Assembly: GCA_045802605.1 (NCBI GenBank) | Contig: JBJMQS010000036.1 | Span: forward strand, 259,130 to 323,129 | Direction of reading: 5' to 3' | Source: JBJMQS01 sp045802605 | Lineage (GTDB): Bacteria > Planctomycetota > Planctomycetia > Gemmatales > Gemmataceae | Length of the DNA stretch: 64,000 bases | In this document: one piece after another, positions 8,550 to 16,701 of the stretch | Numbering within the stretch: the first letter of the stretch is position 1 | How the letters are laid out: the number at the start of each line of letters is the position of its first letter | Made by a program: the position numbers and the translations under genes | The notes under the pieces: model-generated | The model's input: only the letters and a program-made list of their open reading frames with translations | Databases searched by the model: none | What the model was told of the DNA's origin: nothing

Positions 8550-11384
8550 TCACGCTGGTGCCGGTGCCGTCGCCGCCGTCGCCGCAGCCAGTTGCTCCAG
8601 AACCTGGGGCGGCGCTTCCTTGGTGCCGCGGCACTTCGGATACTTCGAGCAGCCCAGGAAATAACTCCCGCCACGGCCCGAACGCAACTTCATGGCCGCC
8701 CCGCAATCGGGACAGACCTCGCTGATTTCAATCTGCGGCATGTCCTTCTTCACCGGTGCGGGCGGCATCATGTCCTTGAGCTGTTCCTTCAGATCGCCTG
8801 TGATCGACTTGTAGCTCCGGCACTTCGGGTAACCCGAGCATGCCAGATACGGTGGTCGGCCGCGGAAGCCGCGCTGGATGATCATCGGCGCTTTGCATTT
8901 CTCGCAACGGATGCCCGTATCCTTCGGCTTGACCGGGTTGCCTTCGGCGTCGATGTTCCAGATGTTGCGGCACTTGGGATAACCTGAGCAGCCCAAGAAC
9001 GGACCGCGCTTCCCTTCCTTGAGTAGCATCGCCGAGCCGCACTTCTCGCACACATGCTCGGTCGGCTTGCTCGACAGCACCGGTGTCCCGTCGGGCCCGT
9101 AGTTCATCGTCGTCTTGCATTCGGGGTAGCCCTCGCAGCCGAGGAACGCCGCTCCACCCGCCCGCGGTACGCGCTTGAGCATCATCTTCCCGCATGTCGG
9201 GCAGGGGATGTCGGTCATCTCAGCGGCAGGCCGGGCCTCTTCGCCTTCGCGAGGCTGAATGTACTTGCAGCCTTCGCGATAACCCGAACAGCCGATGAAC
9301 TTATTGCCGGTCTTCTTCGAGTACTTCACCGTGAGCGGTTTTTCGCACAGCGGGCACTTTTCACCGGTCTCCTGACCGCGCATCGCACCGAGTTTATCTT
9401 TCGCCTCGGTCAGCGCCTTGGAGAACGGCGTCCAAAATTCGTTGAGCACGTCGGCGTACTGCATTTGCCGCGTTGCGATCTGATCGAGGTCGTCTTCCAT
9501 GTGCGCCGTGAACTTCAGGTTCATGACGTCCGGGAAGTTCTCGACCAAAAGGTCCGTCGCGGCTTTGCCCACTTCGGTGGCATAGAAGCGACGCTCCTTC
9601 ACCTCGATGTAACCGCGTTTCTCCGACGTAATCTTGCCGATGATCGACGCGTAGGTACTAGGCCGACCGATGCCTTCCTTTTCCAGCGCCTTCACCAAAC
9701 TCGCCTCGTTGTAACGCGGCGGCGGCTGGGTGAAGTGTTGGCTGGCGATCAAGTCGAGCCGGTCCAGCGATGCGCCTTCCGTGACATTCGGCAGCACTGC
9801 GTCTTCTTGCTTGTGATGCGAATACATCTTGCGGAAGCCGTCAAACTTCAGAATCTTGCCCTGGGCCTTGAAGAGCCCTTCCGCCCCGTCATTCGTGCGG
9901 GCTTTCACTTCGACATTCGTCACCGCGAAGACCGCGGGCGTCATCTGGCTGGCGACAAACCGGGTGTAAATCAGGGTGTAAAGCCGCAGTTGGTCGTGCG
10001 CCAAGCCAAGCGATGCCGCCCGCTGCGGCGTCATGCCGACGTCGGTTGGACGAATGGCTTCGTGAGCTTCTTGCGCGCTTTTGCCTGAAGAGTAAAAGTT
10101 GGGCTTCTCCGGCAGATAGCGATCGCCAAATTGCGTGGCAATGTAACCGCGCACCAAGGCCAGCGCCTCGTTTGAGATGCGGGTCGAGTCGGTTCGCATG
10201 TAGGTAATGAGGGCCACCTGGCCCTCATCGCCAAGCGGCACACCTTCGTACAACTTCTGCGCGACGTCCATCGTCCGCTTGGCTGAGAAACGCAGTCGGA
10301 GGTTCGCCTGCTGTTGCAGCGTGCTCGTTGTGAAGGGCGGGGCGGCTTTCTCAGCCCGATCCTTCTGTTCGAGCTTCGCGATCGACCAGGTCGCCCGATC
10401 GAGTTGCTCCGCGATCAAGCGGGCGTCCGCTTCATTGGCGACGGCGTACTTTTCGCCCTTCCATTCCGCGATCTCGGCGCGGAATGAACCGGGTCGAGCT
10501 TCGTTCTTCTCCGCTGGTTGGTTTTCATCCGCCGGCTCAGCGGGGCCTTTTTTCTTGGCCGGGATCACGCGGTACGGTGCGGCCTCGAACGGCACGGTGC
10601 CTGTCGGCGCGACTTCGGCGATGATCTTCCAATACTCTTCGGACTTGAACGCTTCGATTTCGCGCTCGCGGTCCACAACCAGGCGTAGCGCCACCGATTG
10701 CACCCGGCCCGCGCTTAGGCCCTTGGTGATCTTGTCGCCGAGCAGGCCCGACAGCGGATAGCCCACGACACGGTCGAGGATGCGGCGGGCCTCCTGCGCC
10801 TTCACCCGATCCATGTCGATCTTTTCCGGATTCGCAATGGCGTGCTGGACCGCGCTCTTAGTGATTTCGTTGAAGTTGATCCGGTAGGTGCGATCATCTT
10901 CGAGATTGAGTTCATCGAAGATATGCCAAGCAATGGCCTCGCCCTCACGGTCGGGGTCAGTCGCCAGATAGACTTTGCCGGCCTTGGCCGCTTCCTTTTT
11001 CAGCTCGGCGAGAATCTGCTGCGGCGTCTTACGCCGGCCGTAGTTCTTATCTGGCTTGGGGACCTCGTAGCGTGGCAGCCAGCCGTTGGCGATGTTCACG
11101 CCGGCGACTTCTTCGCCCTCCCGGCGACGGCCCTTGGGCAGATCGCGCACGTGACCGTAGCTGGCGAGCACTTTGAAGTTGCTCCCCAGGTACTTGTTGA
11201 TCGTGTTCGCCTTGGCGGGAGATTCGACGATCACGAGGTCCGGCCCCGTGCCATCGCTTTTCAGCTTGCGGCGTGTCGCAGTTTTGGTAGCCCCGTCCGC
11301 GACGACCGCGGCGGGAGCTTTTCGAGTCGTTTTTCGGGGAGTCGGCGTTTTGGCCTCATCACCGGTTTTCTTGCGTGGTGGCAC
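8550..11384 (-). CDS. topA: DNA topoisomerase I
   Basis: This 944-aa type IA topoisomerase relaxes negative supercoils. After a basic N-terminal tail (MPPRKKTGDEAK..., about 45 residues) come the Toprim motifs LVIVESPAKANTINKYL and ATDPDREGEAIAWHI, the cap region, and the active-site YMRTDSTRIS with Tyr395. The C-terminal third carries five Cys4 zinc ribbons (CPLC, CPTC, CEKC, CEKC, CPDC), more than the three in E. coli. An insertion rich in Pro, Glu and Lys sits around residues 270-290. The gene is divergent from the PpiD-like gene at 11641. Confidence 0.97.
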   Translation of the reverse strand: MPPRKKTGDEAKTPTPRKTTRKAPAAVVADGATKTATRRKLKSDGTGPDLVIVESPAKANTINKYLGSNFKVLASYGHVRDLPKGRRREGEEVAGVNIANGWLPRYEVPKPDKNYGRRKTPQQILAELKKEAAKAGKVYLATDPDREGEAIAWHIFDELNLEDDRTYRINFNEITKSAVQHAIANPEKIDMDRVKAQEARRILDRVVGYPLSGLLGDKITKGLSAGRVQSVALRLVVDREREIEAFKSEEYWKIIAEVAPTGTVPFEAAPYRVIPAKKKGPAEPADENQPAEKNEARPGSFRAEIAEWKGEKYAVANEADARLIAEQLDRATWSIAKLEQKDRAEKAAPPFTTSTLQQQANLRLRFSAKRTMDVAQKLYEGVPLGDEGQVALITYMRTDSTRISNEALALVRGYIATQFGDRYLPEKPNFYSSGKSAQEAHEAIRPTDVGMTPQRAASLGLAHDQLRLYTLIYTRFVASQMTPAVFAVTNVEVKARTNDGAEGLFKAQGKILKFDGFRKMYSHHKQEDAVLPNVTEGASLDRLDLIASQHFTQPPPRYNEASLVKALEKEGIGRPSTYASIIGKITSEKRGYIEVKERRFYATEVGKAATDLLVENFPDVMNLKFTAHMEDDLDQIATRQMQYADVLNEFWTPFSKALTEAKDKLGAMRGQETGEKCPLCEKPLTVKYSKKTGNKFIGCSGYREGCKYIQPREGEEARPAAEMTDIPCPTCGKMMLKRVPRAGGAAFLGCEGYPECKTTMNYGPDGTPVLSSKPTEHVCEKCGSAMLLKEGKRGPFLGCSGYPKCRNIWNIDAEGNPVKPKDTGIRCEKCKAPMIIQRGFRGRPPYLACSGYPKCRSYKSITGDLKEQLKDMMPPAPVKKDMPQIEISEVCPDCGAAMKLRSGRGGSYFLGCSKYPKCRGTKEAPPQVLEQLAAATAATAPAPA

Positions 11385-11640
11385 TGTTCTGGTTCTCGGT
11401 TAAAGCTGGCAGGTTGTTGTTAGGTTTCGGGAGGGCGGGGCTCCTGCCGAGCCGGCTAGCCGGGCGCCTAGGCACCCAAATCCCGTCTGGAACAGCGGTT
11501 GTTGCCGCCGTCAGAGTCGCTACAATCCCACTTGCTGCGGGGGATACCCCCGTCCAACCTCATTAGTATAGAGGGGCCGGAAGTCAAGCCTTTCGCAGCC
11601 GGCCGAGGACAGGATGTCCGCCCTAAGTTGAGGTCCCGTA

Positions 11641-14193
11641 ATGGCTTTCAATCCGTTCCATAGTTTTCGTCGGCATCAAAAGAAGTTTTTCGCCGCCCTG
11701 ACGATCATGTGCATGTTCATCTTCGTGCTCTCCAGCGGCATGGGGCGCGGCGATTGGTTTACCCAATGGGGCGAGTATTTTGGCGGTCGCGGCTCGACCG
11801 CTCAGGCCGCTGCCAGCTTGTACGGCCGCGACATCGACCAAGCCACCCTGGCCACGGTCCAGCGCCGCCGGCTGATCGCCAATCGCTACATCGAGATGGC
11901 CATTAACTATAGCCATCAGGACATCAAGAACCGGGTTTTCGAACGCTTCGACCGGCTCGATCCGAGTTTCAAGCAACTCGTTCAAGAGTACATCAGCCCG
12001 CCGCAGTATGTCCGCCAATTGGGCGATTTCGGCGTCATCAACAACTGGCGAATTCTCGCCTCACGGGTTGAAGGTCTTCAGCAACAATTTGCTTCCAGTA
12101 CCGAACAAAAGTCGGACCAAGCGTCCAATAAAGAGCAGGCCACTCTCGCCGCCGACTTCGCACATTTCTTGCGCCAAAGTTCAGACGTAATTCTCGAAAA
12201 GGGTCGCTCACCGCGGGATGGCTACTTCGGCGGCCGGGTGGACAGTCCCGAAGACACGCTCGATTTTCTTATCTGGAAGCACAAGGCCGATGAACTGGGC
12301 ATCAATTATACGCCGCAAGACGTGGCTGAAGCGGTCACGCGCGAGACCCTGTCCCATTTGACGCCGGAAGCCACCACTCAGATTCACAATCATTTGAATT
12401 CTGAATACCGGGGCATGTACAACCCGGAAATGCTGACCGATGCGTTGGGGCAAGAGTTCCGCGTGCGTGCGGCACGCAATGCGATCATGGGCGAAGCCGG
12501 TTCGAGCAGTCGGATGTTCCAAACTCGCTCCGAGATGCCAACACTGACCACGCCGGATGAATTCTTTGAGTGGTTCAAAGACAATCGCACGCTGGTCCGG
12601 GTCGGCCTGATCGAGTTGCCGGTGGAGCAATTCACCGCCAAGGTACCCGATCCCACCGACGAAAATGCGCTCAAAGAACTTTACGCGAAGCACAAAAACG
12701 ATGAGCCGAACCCGGCTCGTGAGACGCCGGGATTCAAAGAGCCGAGCAAGGTCAAAATTGAGTGGTTCGCTGTGCCAAGAGAGTCGGCCTTCCACCGCAA
12801 AGTCGCGGCCGCGGTTTTAGCGGCTGATCCGCTCGGCTTGGCGGCACGTCTGCTCGAGCAGTACGACTACTATTCAAACTACAGCCCCAATTGGACCAAT
12901 CCGAATGGCTACGGCATGGGCCGAGCAGGCCTGCACGATTCGAGCGTGCTACGGGCCGAGAATTTCGCGGCATTGGCCGGCGCTTGCACGTCCGGAAACC
13001 CGCTCGCTGGGCCGCTGGCGATGGAAGCCAGCGCGTTCGTTCAAGAAAGCAAAGACCGCGCCCGCATTGGCGCAACCACCATCCTGAGCGGGGCCTCAGA
13101 AAACCTGCTCGGCATCGACGCTCTGCCCATGGCAGTCACGCCGGCGCCGCTCACGCTCGAGCAATTGCGGCCAATCTTGCTGATCCGCATCTTGGACGAC
13201 TCCGCCTCGAAATTGCTGAAAAAGGATATCGAGACGTTCGAAACCGAGTTGGCCAAGCGTGGCAAAGAAGCCGATGGCAAAACGGTCGAGGCCTATGTCG
13301 CGGAATTCACATCGGCTCGGCAGTTCCAACGTGGCGGCATGACGGACCTGCGCGACCGCTTTCATTTGGCGGACGATCCTGGCTTGGCCCAAGTGCGAGC
13401 GGCATTCAAACAGATTGCAAGCTGGAAGCGCGTCGATGATCCGGTGGGCGACCAGTTCGCGATGGAACTCATGGAAAACCTGCAAGAGCCGGGCGCCAAG
13501 CCGGCGAACTTCCAAGCCTCGGAACTAGGTGCGTTCGATGTCTCTTACATCTTCTGGCGTAACGAAGACCGTGAACCGAAGGTCGTGCCATTCGAACAAT
13601 GCCGGCCACAGGTCGTCGCGGCCTGGAAGCTCGCCAAGGCTCGCGACCTTGCCAAGAGCGAAGCGGAAAAGCTGGCCGCCGAGGCGCGCGGGATGGATGT
13701 GCAAAAGCTGCGCGATTTGGCGGTGCGAACCAGCCCCAAGCCATTTATGGAATTGAACGCCATGGGCAGGCTGAATGCAAAGATCTCGCCGATGGCCGGC
13801 CCATCGCAATACGGTCGGCCCACGGTGCCACGCGATAAGGTGACCTACCCCGGCGACATGGCCGCCCAGTTGGTGGACCTCCGAACTCAGGAGAACGGTG
13901 CGACGAAGGTGATCTCGGATTTGCCGAAGGCGAATTACTTTGTCGCCTCGCTGCTCGGAAAAGATGTGCCAACCGTTGAAGAGTTTCGCACGGTTTACCG
14001 CAACTCGATGGCTCCGTCGCAAATGCTGCGCGATCCTCTACTCAGCATGTTTCTCAGCGAGCGGCAAGCGAACTACGCCAAGGGCGTTTTGCAGCAACTG
14101 CGCGATGAAGCAAAGTTAGTCATTAACAAAAGCGACAAGAAACAGCCCGCTCAAGATCGCGATCGCGATATGTCGGATGAGAGCGGGGAGTGA
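11641..14193 (+). CDS. Membrane-anchored periplasmic protein, PpiD/SurA-like
   Basis: This 850-aa protein has a basic N-terminus (HSFRRHQKKFF) followed by one transmembrane helix (about residues 20-37); the rest should lie in the periplasm. The layout (short cytoplasmic tail, single anchor, helical SurA_N-type segments such as residues 205-285, repeated alpha/beta stretches) resembles PpiD-type chaperones, but I cannot point to a clear parvulin active site. Related long proteins seem to be typical of planctomycetes. The C-terminus is Lys/Asp-rich. It is probably monocistronic; the 14.2-14.6 kb palindromic array follows its stop. Chaperone function is inferred from topology only. Confidence 0.65.
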   Translation: MAFNPFHSFRRHQKKFFAALTIMCMFIFVLSSGMGRGDWFTQWGEYFGGRGSTAQAAASLYGRDIDQATLATVQRRRLIANRYIEMAINYSHQDIKNRVFERFDRLDPSFKQLVQEYISPPQYVRQLGDFGVINNWRILASRVEGLQQQFASSTEQKSDQASNKEQATLAADFAHFLRQSSDVILEKGRSPRDGYFGGRVDSPEDTLDFLIWKHKADELGINYTPQDVAEAVTRETLSHLTPEATTQIHNHLNSEYRGMYNPEMLTDALGQEFRVRAARNAIMGEAGSSSRMFQTRSEMPTLTTPDEFFEWFKDNRTLVRVGLIELPVEQFTAKVPDPTDENALKELYAKHKNDEPNPARETPGFKEPSKVKIEWFAVPRESAFHRKVAAAVLAADPLGLAARLLEQYDYYSNYSPNWTNPNGYGMGRAGLHDSSVLRAENFAALAGACTSGNPLAGPLAMEASAFVQESKDRARIGATTILSGASENLLGIDALPMAVTPAPLTLEQLRPILLIRILDDSASKLLKKDIETFETELAKRGKEADGKTVEAYVAEFTSARQFQRGGMTDLRDRFHLADDPGLAQVRAAFKQIASWKRVDDPVGDQFAMELMENLQEPGAKPANFQASELGAFDVSYIFWRNEDREPKVVPFEQCRPQVVAAWKLAKARDLAKSEAEKLAAEARGMDVQKLRDLAVRTSPKPFMELNAMGRLNAKISPMAGPSQYGRPTVPRDKVTYPGDMAAQLVDLRTQENGATKVISDLPKANYFVASLLGKDVPTVEEFRTVYRNSMAPSQMLRDPLLSMFLSERQANYAKGVLQQLRDEAKLVINKSDKKQPAQDRDRDMSDESGE

Positions 14194-14250
14194 CGGTGGA
14201 CTTGGTTCGTGTGATTGTCGTCTGAATTTGGTGGCGCAATTCACTGATTG

Positions 14251-14569
14251 CATTTCCTGCCAGGTCTGAAGATTTCAGATATCGTGGCCCACTCTGAGGT
14301 TCCTACATTTCGTGGCCCGAGTAGAGTCTCTTGCGTTTCGTGGCGCAAGCAGAGTCCCAGCATTTCGTGGCCGGGTCTGAAGGTCGCCTCTGGCGACCGA
14401 AGGCCCGCAGAAGTGGCAAGCGCTTGCGGGTTCAACCGGGCCTTCGGTCGCCAGAGGCGACCTTCAGACCCGGCCACGAAATGGAAGAAGCTTCAGACCA
14501 AGCCACGAAATTTAAGTAGCCTCTGCGCCGGCCTCGAAATGAGGGGGCCTCCGAGGGTGCCACGAAATG
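14251..14569. repeat. Nested palindromic array of ~28-bp repeats
   Basis: Five direct units (consensus near TTTCGTGGCCNGNNTCTGA) start at 14253, 14280, 14308, 14336 and 14363, spaced 27-28 bp. Four inverted units start at 14473, 14502, 14531 and 14559, spaced 28-29 bp. At the centre, the innermost units are part of a perfect 47-bp inverted repeat (14361-14407 with 14437-14483) around a 29-nt loop. It fills the 426-bp gap between two convergent genes. Short open frames inside it are a by-product of the repeat. Confidence 0.85.
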
Positions 14570-14619
14570 CATGAGCGCCACAAACAACTTTAACTAACAC
14601 GCAATGCAAAGAGACCCAA

Positions 14620-15915
14620 TCACTCCTCCAACAACCTCACCACCACCCCCGGCCCCGCCAAACGTGGCAAGAGATGCTCCGGCAAATGGCAGCGCACAAT
14701 CACTTTGTCGTCATCAAATGTTTGCCGGAAGATGTCAGCGTGGGCGCCGAGATAAGCCAGGCCCCGGCCATCGGACGCGGGCAACGTCACCTCGGCCTTC
14801 ACAAATCTCTCAGTCAACAACTCAACGACCGCATCGCGTAAATCGTCTAACCCAAGGCCCGTGGCCGCGCTGATCGTCACCGCTTTCGGGTGCCGGCTCC
14901 GAAGTGCGTCCAAGTACGTGTGATCGCTCACCCGGTCAGCCTTGTTCAGCACCAACAGCATCGGCTTCTTGGCGCAGCCGATCTCCGACAGCACACTTTC
15001 CACCGCTTTAATCTGATCTTCTGCCGTGGGATTCGATGCATCAACGACGTGCACGAGTAGCCGAGCTTGCCGAGTTTCTTCTAGGGTGGCTTTGAACGAT
15101 GCGACCAGATGGTGCGGCAAATCTCGGATGAACCCGACCGTATCGCTGAGCAAAACCTTGCCGAAGTCCTTGATCTGCCATTGCCGGGTACGAGTGTCGA
15201 GCGTGGAGAACAACTGATCTTTCGCCAACACGCCCGCGCCGGTGAGGGCGTTCATCAATGTGCTTTTGCCGGCGTTGGTATAGCCGACCAGCGAGACAGT
15301 GTGCTCACGTCTGCGACTTTCGACTTCGCGGGCTCGTCGTGCTTGCACATCCACGAGCCGGTCCTTCAGTTCACGGATGCGCTGACCCACGAGACGGCGA
15401 TCGACTTCAAGCTGCGTTTCGCCGGGACCACGCAGACCGATGCCACCCTCCGCTTGCCGCGATAAGTGCGTCCACATCTTGCGCAGCCGTGGCAACGCAT
15501 ATTCCAGTTGCGCCAACTCCACTTGTAGCTTGGCTTCGTGCGTCTTTGCCCGTGTTGCGAAAATGTCGAGGATCAATTCGGAGCGATCGAGCACTTTGAC
15601 GTTGACCGCTTTTTCCAGGTTGCGGATCTGACCCGGACTCAGGTCATTGTCGAATAGCACAACATCGGCATCCGTCGATTCCACAAGTTGGGCCAGCTCA
15701 TCGATCTTGCCCGAGCCGATGTAGCTGCCCGGATGAATATCGTGCCGCTTCTGCAGCAGTGTGCCGACGATGTGAGCACCGGCCGTCTCGGCCAGGCCGG
15801 CAAGTTCTTCGAGCGGGTCGGTGGTCACCCAGGGACGATTTGGCAGCGCAACGCTGACGAGCACGGCCTTTTCTTGCTTGACGCTGAGCTGGTCGCGATG
15901 CAGTTCGAAAGACAA
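14620..15915 (-). CDS. hflX: Ribosome-associated GTPase HflX
   Basis: This 431-aa protein starts with the HflX N-terminal domain (GSGKIDELAQLV, DADVVLFDNDLSPGQIRNLEKAV), continues with the coiled linker and GLRGPGETQLEVDRR, then the G domain: G1 GYTNAGKS (211-218), G3 DTVGF (258-262), G4 NKAD (324-327). HflX splits stalled ribosomes and is cytoplasmic. No hfq or hflK/C genes are near, unlike the enterobacterial locus. It converges with the PpiD-like gene across the palindromic array. Confidence 0.96.
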   Translation of the reverse strand: MSFELHRDQLSVKQEKAVLVSVALPNRPWVTTDPLEELAGLAETAGAHIVGTLLQKRHDIHPGSYIGSGKIDELAQLVESTDADVVLFDNDLSPGQIRNLEKAVNVKVLDRSELILDIFATRAKTHEAKLQVELAQLEYALPRLRKMWTHLSRQAEGGIGLRGPGETQLEVDRRLVGQRIRELKDRLVDVQARRAREVESRRREHTVSLVGYTNAGKSTLMNALTGAGVLAKDQLFSTLDTRTRQWQIKDFGKVLLSDTVGFIRDLPHHLVASFKATLEETRQARLLVHVVDASNPTAEDQIKAVESVLSEIGCAKKPMLLVLNKADRVSDHTYLDALRSRHPKAVTISAATGLGLDDLRDAVVELLTERFVKAEVTLPASDGRGLAYLGAHADIFRQTFDDDKVIVRCHLPEHLLPRLAGPGVVVRLLEE

Positions 15916-15974
15916 GTCAAAACCTCGTCGTGGAATGCACTATTGTACCGCAGTGGTCTTTGATTGTTTAGCGG

Positions 15975-16244
15975 TTAGGGCCCTTCGCCGGTCCGCTGGT
16001 CCAACTCTTTGCTGCGCAACTCAAAATCAAAATCCGGATTCCGGCTCTCGAAAGGCATCTGATCAGTCGGGGGTGGCGGGGGCGGCACGGCGATCCGGCG
16101 AAGGAGCAGCCAACGCATGATGTTGAATAATCCCAGGACGATGGCGATCAATGCCGCGAAGTGCCAGCCCTTCCACGCCAGGGCCAGGACAGCGATGCCA
16201 AACCACACAACCGAAAACAACAAGTAAATGGCGGCGCGGTTCAT
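15975..16244 (-). CDS. Small two-helix membrane protein
   Basis: This 89-aa protein contains two transmembrane segments (about residues 5-23 and 29-46), a poly-Pro stretch (PPPPPPT, about 53-60) and an acidic, polar C-terminal tail. It lies 59 bp upstream of hflX on the same strand, so it may share its transcript. No family recognised. Hydrophobicity pattern and positive residues after the second helix argue that it is a real inner-membrane protein. Confidence 0.65.
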   Translation of the reverse strand: MNRAAIYLLFSVVWFGIAVLALAWKGWHFAALIAIVLGLFNIMRWLLLRRIAVPPPPPPTDQMPFESRNPDFDFELRSKELDQRTGEGP

Positions 16245-16294
16245 AAATTGATTCTCAGAGGTTGTCGCGCCGCTGTCGAGATTCCGAGGCCCCG

Positions 16295-16507
16295 ATGGTC
16301 GATCCCGAGTTCCTCAAAATCCTCCGCTGCCCGATCGACCCCAAGCGCAATGCGGAACTGACGCAGCCCGAAGAGTCCCATTTACTATGCTCGTTTTGCA
16401 CCGTGAAGTTCCCGATCCGCGACGGTTTCCCAATCCTACTGGCCGACGAGGCTCAATTGCCCGCGAACTGCCCCACCATCGATAAATTGCCCTGCCGGGC
16501 TAAATAG
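16295..16507 (+). CDS. Trm112-like zinc-binding protein
   Basis: The 70-aa product begins MVDPEFLKILRCPIDPKRNAELT and continues LLCSFCTVKFPIRDGFPILLADEA, the Trm112/YcaR fold with a split Cys set (CPID and CSFC) and the final P-I-R-D-G-F-P-I-L motif. Eukaryotic Trm112 activates methyltransferases; bacterial members are short companions of unclear role. The upstream in-frame ATG at 16262 lacks homology, and a GAGG motif precedes 16295. The next gene, 195 bp downstream, is unrelated. Confidence 0.88.
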   Translation: MVDPEFLKILRCPIDPKRNAELTQPEESHLLCSFCTVKFPIRDGFPILLADEAQLPANCPTIDKLPCRAK

Positions 16508-16701
16508 CCGACACGTCTCGCCGGAAGTGAATTCGTCTCGAAGCCACCGGTCGGTCGCATCTCACTAATCTTAAAGGACTTGCAACCATCTTTTGGGTTC
16601 GCATCACGAAAAGTAATTTCCCTCAACTAGCTGTTTACGCCCCTTGAGTGGAATCCGACCCGCATCGACACAAATGCCGTGGAAAGTTATGTCCTGCGGC
16701 C

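Noticed and set aside
9054..10088. 344-aa open frame antisense to topA
   Set aside because: It is the complement of conserved topoisomerase motifs; high GC content creates long antisense frames.
14251..14569. CRISPR array
   Set aside because: The units have no conserved repeat plus unique spacer structure; the similarity runs through the whole period, and half of the units are inverted. No cas genes nearby.
14241..14574. Three short open frames with repeated PGHEM or GLKVAS words
   Set aside because: They are products of the 28-bp palindromic array and read similarly on both strands.
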